A stretch of 5,181 nt of DNA from Solirubrobacteraceae bacterium (GTDB taxonomy: Bacteria; Actinomycetota; Thermoleophilia; Solirubrobacterales; Solirubrobacteraceae): NCBI GenBank assembly GCA_030038955.1, contig JASHQV010000484.1:1-5181 (forward strand), read 5' to 3'. The notes under the pieces were generated by a model that had not been told where the DNA came from, did no database searches, and saw nothing but the letters and a program-made list of their open reading frames with translations. Shown here in pieces: positions 1 to 5,106 of this stretch. A program made the translations under genes and the position numbers. Position 1 is the first letter of the stretch, and every line of letters begins with the position of its first letter.

Positions 1-700
1 CCGGCCGCGCCGTCCTCACCGCGACCTTCCAGAACGTCCGCCACGGGTTGACGCCGAGCGCCAGCGATCCTTCGATCCAGCTGCGAGGGACCGCGCGCAG
101 GCCCGCCACGAAGATCGCGATCATGATCGGCGCGATCATCACCGACAGGATCACGACCGCCGCCAGCAGGCTCTCGCCGTTGAGTTGGATCACCGGCGTC
201 ACCGACGCCTTGCTCGCCTGGCTGATCAGGTGGTTGCCGATGAACGGGACCACCACGAGGGCGCCCACGAGGCCGTACACCACGGGCGGCACGCTGGCCA
301 GCAGGCGCACCACCGGCTGCAACGTGCGCTGCAGCCAGGCCGGCGCGAACTCGACCATGAACACGGCGACGAACAGTGAGCAGACGAAGGCGATCCCGAC
401 GGCGCCGATGGTGGTCAAGATCGTGCTCCAGATCAGCGGCCAGGCATGGAACTCGTACACCTGCTTGCGCGAGTAGTAGCCCGAGTCGAAGATCCTCGTG
501 AGCTGGTTGTCGACGCTGCCGCCGGAGCCGAACCAGCGCAACCCGTTGTGAGCAAACGACGGCCATGCCTCGCCCGCGATGAACACGACCATCGCCGCCA
601 GCGCGATCACCACGCCACAGACGAGCACGCCGAGCCACAGCTCGGCGTGCTGGTCCTGGCTGAGCGCGGAACGCCGCTCGACGATCAACGCATCGTCCAT
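1..700 (-). CDS. pstC: Phosphate ABC transporter permease PstC (3' end cut by window edge)
   Basis: This is an inner-membrane permease subunit of the Pst high-affinity phosphate importer, which would pair with PstA and the ATPase PstB. About 233 residues are visible. A short cytoplasmic N-terminus is followed by a membrane helix at about residues 21-43 (LWLGVLVCGVVIALAAMVVF) and an extracytoplasmic loop to about residue 86. The PstC signature follows: PLIWSTILTT (88-97), VEFAP (116-120) and LLASVPPVVYGLVGALVV (133-150). A further helix spans about 178-200. The EAA loop, which docks the ATPase, starts at VPRSWIEGSLALG (204-216), and the window ends inside it. Where the family usually has E-L-L-A-G-I-P-S, this copy reads R-L-L-A-S-V-P-P. 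The ATG at 698-700 is the only start near the conserved region; a GGAG lies 12 nt upstream, a rather long spacing. It lies 66 bp after pstS in the same direction, so co-transcription is likely. Confidence 0.95.
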   Translation of the reverse strand, partial: MDDALIVERRSALSQDQHAELWLGVLVCGVVIALAAMVVFIAGEAWPSFAHNGLRWFGSGGSVDNQLTRIFDSGYYSRKQVYEFHAWPLIWSTILTTIGAVGIAFVCSLFVAVFMVEFAPAWLQRTLQPVVRLLASVPPVVYGLVGALVVVPFIGNHLISQASKASVTPVIQLNGESLLAAVVILSVMIAPIMIAIFVAGLRAVPRSWIEGSLALGVNPWRTFWKVAVRTARP

Positions 701-766
701 CTGGTGCGGTGTCTCCGTTCTCTCAGATCGGGCTGTCGATCCCCATCGCGATGTCGCCGCAGGCCG

Positions 767-1654
767 CTACTTGTTGAAGTAGGGCACCGCCCCGGACTTG
801 GTGATCACGCGGCCGGCGGCCTTGCTGTGGATCACCCAGGAGAAGAAGTCGTCGACGGTCTTGTTCTTCTTGCCCGTCGGCAGCACCACCCAGTCGAAGT
901 GAGTGAGCGCGTATCCGCCCGTCTTGTGCTTCTTCTGATCCTTCGCCCACAGCCTGATGTTCGCGGCCGACGGAGCGAGCGCCGTGCCACCGTTCTTGCG
1001 GCTGATCTTGAGCGCCCTGATGCCTGCCTTCTTCGAGTTTGCGAGGCCGATGTAGCCGATCCCGTTGCGGTCGCTGGCCACGCGGGACGCGACCAGGCCG
1101 TCGGACGCCTCCTGGGCGACGTTGGACGACTGGGTCGCCCCGTTGAGCACCGCCTTGGAGAAGATCGTGTACAGGCCCGCGGTCGAGTTGCGGCCGTACG
1201 GATCGATCGTCGTCGACAGGCCCGATCCCTTGACCGACGACCAGTTCGTGTCGATCCCGAGGAAGATGTTCCTGGTGGTCGGGATCGAGATCTTCTTCAG
1301 GTGGTTGGCCTTGTTGACGTCGATCGTCAGGGCATCGAGGAACAGCTGATCCCACGTCGTATGACCGGCGCTCGCCGACGGCTGGCTGGTCTGGATCGCG
1401 AACTCCGAGCGCCCGTCCTGCACGTCCGTGACGCCGGCGTTGCCGCCGTCGGCGGTGTAGACGAAGTTGATGCTTGGATGCAGCTTGTGGTAGGCGGCGA
1501 ACAGATCCTCGATGTACGCCTCGGCCGCACTCGAGCCGGATCCGACGAGGGTCACGGACTTGGCGCTGGCGGCGGCCGGCAGCGCCAGCGCTGTGCCGCT
1601 CGCAGCGGCGATCGTCAGCGCCACCGCGCTCGGAACGAGTCGGTTGATTTTCAA
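767..1654 (-). CDS. pstS: Phosphate-binding protein PstS, Sec-exported, not a lipoprotein
   Basis: This is the extracytoplasmic substrate-binding component of the Pst importer, 295 aa. Residues 1-31 form a Sec signal peptide: K2/R5, a hydrophobic core VALTIAAASGTALAL, then a predicted cleavage after A-S-A (29-31). The PBP-like fold follows: VGSGSSAAEAYIEDLF (37-52), YTADGGNAGVTDVQDGRSEFAI (66-87, written here in PstS order Y...GG.AG....GR..FAI), GRNSTAGLYTIF (154-165) and NGIGYIGLAN (197-206). These match the phosphate-contacting loops of PstS, although the usual D-x-S-G-T loop reads N-S-T-A-G. There is no cysteine anywhere, so there is no lipobox. The start is TTG (1652-1654) with a good AAAGGA Shine-Dalgarno sequence 7 nt upstream; no ATG lies near the signal peptide. 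It is the first gene of the unit, with pstC downstream. The family call is firm; phosphate rather than another oxyanion is inferred from pstC. Confidence 0.93.
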   Translation of the reverse strand: MKINRLVPSAVALTIAAASGTALALPAAASAKSVTLVGSGSSAAEAYIEDLFAAYHKLHPSINFVYTADGGNAGVTDVQDGRSEFAIQTSQPSASAGHTTWDQLFLDALTIDVNKANHLKKISIPTTRNIFLGIDTNWSSVKGSGLSTTIDPYGRNSTAGLYTIFSKAVLNGATQSSNVAQEASDGLVASRVASDRNGIGYIGLANSKKAGIRALKISRKNGGTALAPSAANIRLWAKDQKKHKTGGYALTHFDWVVLPTGKKNKTVDDFFSWVIHSKAAGRVITKSGAVPYFNK

Positions 1655-1662
1655 AGGTCCGT

Positions 1663-1679
1663 CCTTTCCAAAATTGGAA
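1663..1679 (-). promoter_or_regulatory. pstS ribosome binding site overlapped by a perfect 14-bp dyad
   Basis: On the minus strand, AAAGGA lies 7 nt before the TTG start of pstS and decides that start. Positions 1666-1679 form the perfect palindrome TTCCAATTTTGGAA (6-bp arms, 2-bp centre), whose distal arm runs into the GGAAAGGA of the Shine-Dalgarno sequence. The centre is too small for a good RNA hairpin, so a dimeric DNA-binding protein is the more natural reader. This is inference; no known operator is matched. Confidence 0.5.
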
Positions 1680-1732
1680 CAAACTTGATTAACTTAAGGG
1701 AGATACTACACAAGAGGCGATGGTCTCCGCAA
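1680..1732 (-). promoter_or_regulatory. Probable promoter/regulatory region of the pst operon
   Basis: This stretch is clearly AT-richer than its surroundings and lies directly upstream of pstS. Reading the minus strand, TTGCGG (1727-1732) and TAGTAT (1703-1708) are 18 bp apart and could be a weak housekeeping -35/-10 pair. Closer to the gene, AAGTT is repeated with a 9-bp period (1682-1695), followed by TTTGTTCC. This could be a degenerate PhoP/PhoB-type direct repeat, as expected for a phosphate-starvation operon. The match to any known Pho box is weak. Confidence 0.3.
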
Positions 1733-1778
1733 GCTGTGGCCTCGACAGCCGGCGGACCGCGGGTGGATCCCTGTGCTT

Positions 1779-1803
1779 GCAGGCGGCCGGGCCTGCTGGC
1801 CCG
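1779..1803 (-). terminator. GC-rich hairpin downstream of the GNAT gene, candidate terminator
   Basis: Two overlapping, mutually exclusive stems are visible. CGGGCC/GGCCCG (1788-1803) has a 4-nt loop, and GCAGGC/GCCTGC (1779-1796) has a 6-nt loop. The structure lies about 50 nt past the stop codon of the minus-strand acetyltransferase and before the pst promoter, where a terminator separating the two units would be expected. No U-tract follows, so intrinsic termination is uncertain. Nothing else was recognised in the remaining parts of the 1733-1855 gap. Confidence 0.35.
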
Positions 1804-1855
1804 CATCTTCGGTTCAGGGGACCAGCAGATGCCGGCGGGCGCACGTCTCCGTAGA

Positions 1856-2449
1856 TCAGCCTGCCGCTGGCTCCCGGGAGGCGCGAGCTTGCCAAGTGTG
1901 CTTGTCCATCCGCCAGCGCCACTCGATTCCAAGATCGGATGGCGCTTCGGGCTGGTCGCGCCCTTCGCCGATCAGCTGGAAGCCGAGCTTCCGAGGAATG
2001 CCCGCGCTGGCGACATTCGCTTTGTCGTGATGGATCTCCACATGGCTGATTTGGGCTTGGGCGAGAGCAGCATCGGTGAGGAGCCAGGCCGCCCGTGTCG
2101 CCAAGCGACGGCGCGTGAAGCCCGAATGGACCCAGTAGCCGATCTCGAGCCCATCCGGCGCGATCCGGCGGTGCAGCCCGCAACCCCCCACCACCCGTTC
2201 GGCGAGGAAGATGCCGAGGAGCACGTCACCGCCGCCACTCCACGCCCGCTCCCACTCCTCGATGCGAGCACGCCGGTCCTCGATCGATGCAGGCTCCTCG
2301 CAGACCCAGCCCATCCAGGGTCGCAGATGGTCGACGCTGTCGGCGATTGCCTGCCCCAGCGCCTCAGCATCTTCCGCCGTCCAGCGGCGCAGCAGAAGTC
2401 CGTCCGCGCCCTCGACTCGCTCGGGGAGAATGGCCGCGTCTCGTTGCAT
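1856..2449 (-). CDS. GNAT family N-acetyltransferase, RimJ/RimL-like
   Basis: This is a probable cytoplasmic acetyltransferase using acetyl-CoA, 197 aa from the ATG at 2447-2449. It resembles the RimJ/RimL group, whose members acetylate protein N-termini or small molecules; the substrate is unknown. Visible landmarks are GADGLLLRRWTAEDAEALGQAI near the N-terminus (about 14-35, starting G-A-D-G-L), LRPWMGW (42-48), EIGYWVHSGF (102-111), TRRRLATRAA (112-121) and DKANVASAGIPRKLGF (142-157). The fourth block is motif A, which binds the CoA pyrophosphate. It normally reads T-R-R-G-L-A-T, but residue 115 here is Arg (CGC codon at 2105-2107), one base from Gly. An in-frame TTG at 2461 would add four residues; neither start has a clear Shine-Dalgarno sequence, so a leaderless message is possible. 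It is divergent from grpB and has no evident link to pst. The fold is certain; activity is open. Confidence 0.88.
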   Translation of the reverse strand: MQRDAAILPERVEGADGLLLRRWTAEDAEALGQAIADSVDHLRPWMGWVCEEPASIEDRRARIEEWERAWSGGGDVLLGIFLAERVVGGCGLHRRIAPDGLEIGYWVHSGFTRRRLATRAAWLLTDAALAQAQISHVEIHHDKANVASAGIPRKLGFQLIGEGRDQPEAPSDLGIEWRWRMDKHTWQARASREPAAG

Positions 2450-2584
2450 ACCGTCAGTCAAGCTAACGCCAGAAGCGCGTGCTTACGCGAGCTGCAAGCT
2501 AAGGGCGTATCCCAGTTGGCAGCTGCGCGACCTCTACGGCCTTTGGCCTCAACTGGCAGCGTTGTTGGTCCGAGGCCTCCGTCT
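2450..2584. repeat. Divergent intergenic region rich in short direct and inverted repeats
   Basis: This region must hold the promoters of both the GNAT gene (leftward) and grpB (rightward). It contains a perfect CGCGT-gctt-ACGCG hairpin (2476-2489), the palindrome GCAGCTGC (2519-2526), GGCC-ttt-GGCC (2538-2548), the inverted pair CCAGTTG (2512-2518)/CAACTGG (2550-2556), and the outer complementary segments AACGCCAG (2465-2472) and CTGG..GCGTT (2553-2563). Direct repeats are CAAGCTAA (2459 and 2495, 36 bp apart) and TGGCAGC (2517 and 2554, 37 bp apart). I could not identify a convincing -35/-10 pair for either gene. Confidence 0.5.
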
Positions 2585-3169
2585 TTGTCGAACTGGGAGA
2601 CTCTGGCCATCGGCGAGTTCGATCGGCATCTCGATTCGGCCTTGATCGGCGATCGTGAGTCGGTTCGAGTCGTCATCGCCGACTATGACGCAGGCTGGCC
2701 GGGGCGGTTCAACCACGAGAGGGAACGGATCGAGGCGGCACTCGGGGATCTCCTTATTCGGGTCGAGCACATCGGATCGACCTCGGTGCCCGGGCTGGCC
2801 GCCAAGCCCGTGATTGACGTGCTGGTCACCGTGCCTGACCCGGATGCCGAGGCGAGCTTCGCCCCGCAATTGGAATCAGCGGGCTATGTGCTGCGGGTTC
2901 GCGAGCCCGGGCACCGCATGTTCAGGACGCCCGAGCGGGACGTGCATATCCACGTGTGGGCCGATCGGGATCCCGAAGTCGACCGATACCTCAGCCTCCG
3001 CGAGCACCTTCGGCGGAGCGAGACGGACCGGATCGCGTACGAGCGGCTGAAACGGTCACTCGCATTGCGCGAGTGGGCTGACATGAACTACTACGCAAGC
3101 GCGAAGACGGAACTGATCGAAGGGATGCTGGCGCGGGCGGCAAGCCGCTCTCAAGCGGCCGACTCGTGA
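2585..3169 (+). CDS. GrpB family protein (UPF0157), nucleotidyltransferase-like fold
   Basis: This is a predicted cytoplasmic protein of the GrpB/UPF0157 family, related in fold to polymerase-beta-type nucleotidyltransferases; the reaction is unknown. From the TTG at 2585 it is 194 aa, near the usual length. Family landmarks are VVIADYDAGWPGRF (29-42), EHIGSTSVPGLAAKPVIDVLV (61-81; key residues E61, H62, G64-S-T-S, K74-P-V-I-D), VHIHVW (120-125), LSLREHLRR (136-144), and YYASAKTELIEGMLARA (169-185, read with the typical AKT..I...L core). The start is uncertain: there is no nearby ATG or GTG in frame. TTG 2585 has a GAGG 9 nt upstream and keeps the EFDRHLDSALIG segment that precedes the core in many relatives. 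CTG 2603 and TTG 2642 are alternatives. The reading frame stays open far upstream, antisense to the neighbours; that part is not believed to be coding. It is divergent from the GNAT gene. Confidence 0.85.
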   Translation: MSNWETLAIGEFDRHLDSALIGDRESVRVVIADYDAGWPGRFNHERERIEAALGDLLIRVEHIGSTSVPGLAAKPVIDVLVTVPDPDAEASFAPQLESAGYVLRVREPGHRMFRTPERDVHIHVWADRDPEVDRYLSLREHLRRSETDRIAYERLKRSLALREWADMNYYASAKTELIEGMLARAASRSQAADS

Positions 3170-3185
3170 CCAAGACAGAACTTCG

Positions 3186-3232
3186 GTGAGCCGGGCACCC
3201 GGTTCTCCTCGTCGGGTGCGGGCCTAGCTCAC
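3186..3232 (+). terminator. Stem-loop after grpB, candidate terminator
   Basis: Starting 17 nt past the grpB stop, an outer stem GTGAGC/GCTCAC (3186-3191 with 3227-3232) encloses an inner perfect stem GCACCCG/CGGGTGC (3195-3201 with 3213-3219) and an 11-nt loop. A competing hairpin, GAGCCGG-gcac-CCGGTTC (3188-3205), uses the same 5' arm. No T-run follows, as is common in GC-rich actinobacteria. Position and stem strength favour a terminator; the two exclusive folds are noted as a finding. Confidence 0.45.
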
Positions 3233-3402
3233 TCGCGATCCGTGTAGTCGCATTCGTCCACGTCGATCATCGCCCCAATCGAGGCCACTTGTTGGACGTG
3301 GCGACGGTCCAGAGCCCAGCCGAGAAGGAGCTCTCTCTCGTGATGTTCTTGGACAAACCAGGAACGTTCGGCGCGATGGAATGGTGAAGGTTGGCGCGCG
3401 AT
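3233..3402 (+). other. Intergenic stretch with a short coding-like open frame and no recognised gene
   Basis: No family is recognised here. One plus-strand frame is open from 3190 to a TGA at 3385-3387, and its last 31 codons (from TTG 3292, with GAGG 7 nt upstream) show gene-like third-position GC bias. That part would read MDVATVQSPAEKELSLVMF and on to ...FGAMEW. It could be a small protein, the decayed 3' end of a lost gene, or chance in GC-rich DNA. An inverted repeat CCACGTC (3258-3264)/GACGTGG (3295-3301) also lies here. Confidence 0.25.
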
Positions 3403-3406
3403 GGAA
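3371..3406 (+). repeat. 11-bp direct repeat upstream of the sigma-factor gene
   Basis: GCGCGATGGAA occurs at 3371-3381 and again at 3396-3406, 25 bp start to start. Both copies lie in the 80 bp before the sigma gene, and the second runs into the GGAACC that could be its -35 element. This spacing would suit a regulator binding roughly the same face of the helix, or it may be a small duplication. Confidence 0.5.
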
Positions 3407-3428
3407 CCTTTTGGCGTCCTCAGGAGTC
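3403..3428 (+). promoter_or_regulatory. Candidate ECF-type promoter of the sigma operon
   Basis: GGAACC (3403-3408) followed after 17 bp by GTC (3426-3428) resembles the GGAAC-N16/17-GTY pattern recognised by many ECF sigma factors. It lies directly before an ECF sigma gene, so autoregulation is plausible. The predicted transcript would start close to 3435, leaving a leader of only about 15 nt that still includes the GAGG ribosome binding site at 3439-3442. Confidence 0.35.
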
Positions 3429-3448
3429 GGAGAGGTGTGAGGCATGCG

Positions 3449-3937
3449 ATGAGCGTTGTGCGCGAGACGTTGGAACCTGGTCCGGTTGGTGAGCGGTTCG
3501 CCGACTTCTACCGCCAGGAGTATGACCGCGCGGTCCGCCTGGCCTGGCTTCTCACCGGATCGCAGGCGGGAGCTGAGGACGTGGTCCAGGAGGCGATGAC
3601 CGGCGTTTACCGATCGTTCGACCGATTGGAGTCGCCCGGCGCCTACCTGCGGAGGGCTGTGATCAACCGAGCGAGATCGAGATCGCGCGACCAGCGCCGT
3701 GACCAGGAGACGGTTTCCAAATTACAGGGCGAGCCCTCTCAGGGAGATGCCGCCGAAGCTGGCTTGCTGGAGCTGATCGCTCAGCTGCCATATCGCCAGC
3801 GAGTGGTCATCGTCGCGCGGTACTGGGGTGGATGGTCTGAGGTAGATATCGCCCGCGCACTCGGCTGTCGGCGCGGCACGGTGAAGTCGCTCGCCTCACG
3901 CGCCCTGAATCGTCTTCGCAGTGAGGTGGAGCAATGA
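3449..3937 (+). CDS. ECF RNA polymerase sigma factor, actinobacterial SigE-like family
   Basis: This is a 162-aa group IV sigma factor that directs RNA polymerase to a limited promoter set. Region 2 spans about residues 17-80: FADFYRQEYDRAVRLAWLLTG with GAEDVVQEA (41-49; acidic core and -10 recognition), then SPGAYLRRAVINRARSRSR (62-80). A short linker of about 25 residues leads to region 4 (106-157): LPYRQRVVIVARYWGGWSE, followed by the helix-turn-helix VDIARALGCRRGTVKSLASRAL (132-153, with the recognition helix in GTVKSLASRA). No extra C-terminal domain is present. I chose ATG 3449 because GAGG lies 6 nt upstream and the family begins here; an ATG at 3401 would add 16 unconserved residues, and the ATG at 3444 stops after two codons. 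The stop overlaps the next start as ATGA, indicating translational coupling with its membrane partner. Confidence 0.95.
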   Translation: MSVVRETLEPGPVGERFADFYRQEYDRAVRLAWLLTGSQAGAEDVVQEAMTGVYRSFDRLESPGAYLRRAVINRARSRSRDQRRDQETVSKLQGEPSQGDAAEAGLLELIAQLPYRQRVVIVARYWGGWSEVDIARALGCRRGTVKSLASRALNRLRSEVEQ

Positions 3938-5106
3938 GTGGATCGAAGCAAGAGCTTGAGGAGCGCATCCGACGTGCGCTCGACCAGGCCGCCCGCCAAC
4001 TCCAGGTCGACCCGTTGCCTTGGCAGCACACGCCGTCTTTGAAACGGCGGTGGCGGGTCGCGCGACCTAACTGGGGGGATGTGGTACCGGTGATGCTCGT
4101 GGTTGTGGCGCTGGCGATCGGAGCGGCAGCGCTCGTGTTGCTCAGACACACCTCGGCGCAACCCGGCTCACCGTCCAGCAGAAGCTCTCTGCCATCGGCA
4201 CCCGCCGCAGCGTTCTTGCCGCACCTGTCTGGGCGAGAAGGTCGCTACATCACGGCGGCCTGGCGAGCAACCGTCGCGCGTGACCCTGCCTGTCGCCCGC
4301 CGAAGACGCCAGAGCTCACAACGGGGCAACCGAGCCGCCAACTGACCTCGTGGTTCGCGATCCTTCGACGACCAACGACGCGCGCAGAGCGGCTACAGGC
4401 CTTGCTCCATGACCGGAGCGCCTACGGGCCACGAGCGACGCTCGGCGGCCTCGACCAAGAGCTCTACCTCAACCAAATCCGGCTGGCGCGGACGGCATCC
4501 GGGGCGAGCTTCTACGTCATTCCCGCCGGGAACGCGAGCGGCCAGAGGGGAGTGCCTGCGCGATGCGGCCCAGAGCAGGTGGCGAGCCTCAAACGTGAGA
4601 TGGCGGGTCTCTCTTGGCCGCGGCGGACACAGATCCTCAGGGCCCAGCGCCGATATCTCGCATACCTCCGCTATCAGGCTCTACACCCCGAAGGGATCTG
4701 CGCCACCTTTGTTCCGGCTGGCGCCGCACGGCTCGATCTAGCAGACAACCTCGGGTGCGCGACCCTGGCAGATGTCGGTCGCTGGGGGGTCGCGTTCGAT
4801 GGCGACGCCTCTGTTCCCGGCGGTCCCGTGTTCTGGACCGTCGTTCCTGACGCCGTGAAGACGGTGACGGTGCGCTTTCACCTAACGGCAACCGCTCGCC
4901 CGCGCACGATCGCCACCACGGTCCGTCCGATCCGAAACGTCGTTGTGCTGGCCGAGCGTCACGGCGTGACCAAGTCCGGCAAAGCGAAGACGTACTGGGC
5001 GGCCGGCTTCCCGTCGACCATCGTGCTGCGTGATGCAGGCGGAGAGGTCCTCAAGAGAATCAGCGTGACACCGAACATGATCACGCTCTGCGGCTACGGC
5101 TGCTGA
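3934..5106 (+). CDS. Single-pass membrane protein with six-Cys exported domain; putative sigma-factor regulator
   Basis: A 390-aa protein of unknown family. Residues 1-48 are charged and predicted cytoplasmic, with an amphipathic helix ELEERIRRALDQAARQL (7-23) and a basic stretch KRRWRVAR (37-44). One membrane helix follows (about 49-70, VVPVMLVVVALAIGAAALVLL), then a Ser/Pro/Ala linker (72-92) and an extracytoplasmic domain of about 300 residues. The positive-inside rule gives N-in/C-out. Cysteines occur only outside (120, 211, 256, 275, 386, 390), the last two in a C-terminal C-G-Y-G-C; three disulfides are possible. The start overlaps the sigma stop (ATGA), with GAGG 7 nt upstream. Topology and coupling suggest an anti-sigma or co-sensor role. 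However, the cytoplasmic part is very short and lacks the H-x3-C-x2-C zinc motif of ZAS anti-sigma factors, so this is inference. The exported domain is not recognised. Confidence 0.87.
   Translation: MSGSKQELEERIRRALDQAARQLQVDPLPWQHTPSLKRRWRVARPNWGDVVPVMLVVVALAIGAAALVLLRHTSAQPGSPSSRSSLPSAPAAAFLPHLSGREGRYITAAWRATVARDPACRPPKTPELTTGQPSRQLTSWFAILRRPTTRAERLQALLHDRSAYGPRATLGGLDQELYLNQIRLARTASGASFYVIPAGNASGQRGVPARCGPEQVASLKREMAGLSWPRRTQILRAQRRYLAYLRYQALHPEGICATFVPAGAARLDLADNLGCATLADVGRWGVAFDGDASVPGGPVFWTVVPDAVKTVTVRFHLTATARPRTIATTVRPIRNVVVLAERHGVTKSGKAKTYWAAGFPSTIVLRDAGGEVLKRISVTPNMITLCGYGC

Noticed and set aside
48..476. 142-codon plus-strand frame
   Set aside because: It is antisense to pstC, whose membrane helices and EAA loop are unmistakable.
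723..1682. 319-codon minus-strand frame overlapping pstS in another phase
   Set aside because: It is a shadow of pstS: very rich in Arg/Gly/Gln, with no motif. Its last seven codons (M-G-I-D-S-P-I) in the pstS-pstC gap looked like a leader peptide but have no ribosome binding site.
446..3169. A single 907-codon plus-strand open frame ending in the GrpB domain
   Set aside because: Only the last 194 or so residues resemble a protein family. The rest is Arg/Ala/Pro-rich and lies antisense to pstC, pstS and the GNAT gene, all of which have strong family motifs. It is a GC-rich antisense artefact that could be miscalled as a giant fusion gene.
3224..3445. 73-codon minus-strand frame in the gap before the sigma gene
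   Set aside because: Its composition (Arg, Pro, Ser) and lack of motif or clear ribosome binding site give no support, and it crosses the sigma promoter and the hairpin.
3401..3448. Upstream ATG start for the sigma factor
   Set aside because: It would add 16 residues outside the family alignment and place the start within the repeat/-35 region. ATG 3449 has the better-spaced GAGG.
3444..3452. ATG CGA TGA mini-frame overlapping the sigma start
   Set aside because: The GAGG is only 1 nt from this ATG, too close for initiation; it is likely chance.
3781..4161. Minus-strand frames opposite the sigma/membrane-protein junction
   Set aside because: They have Arg/His-rich composition, no domain and no ribosome binding site; they are antisense shadows.
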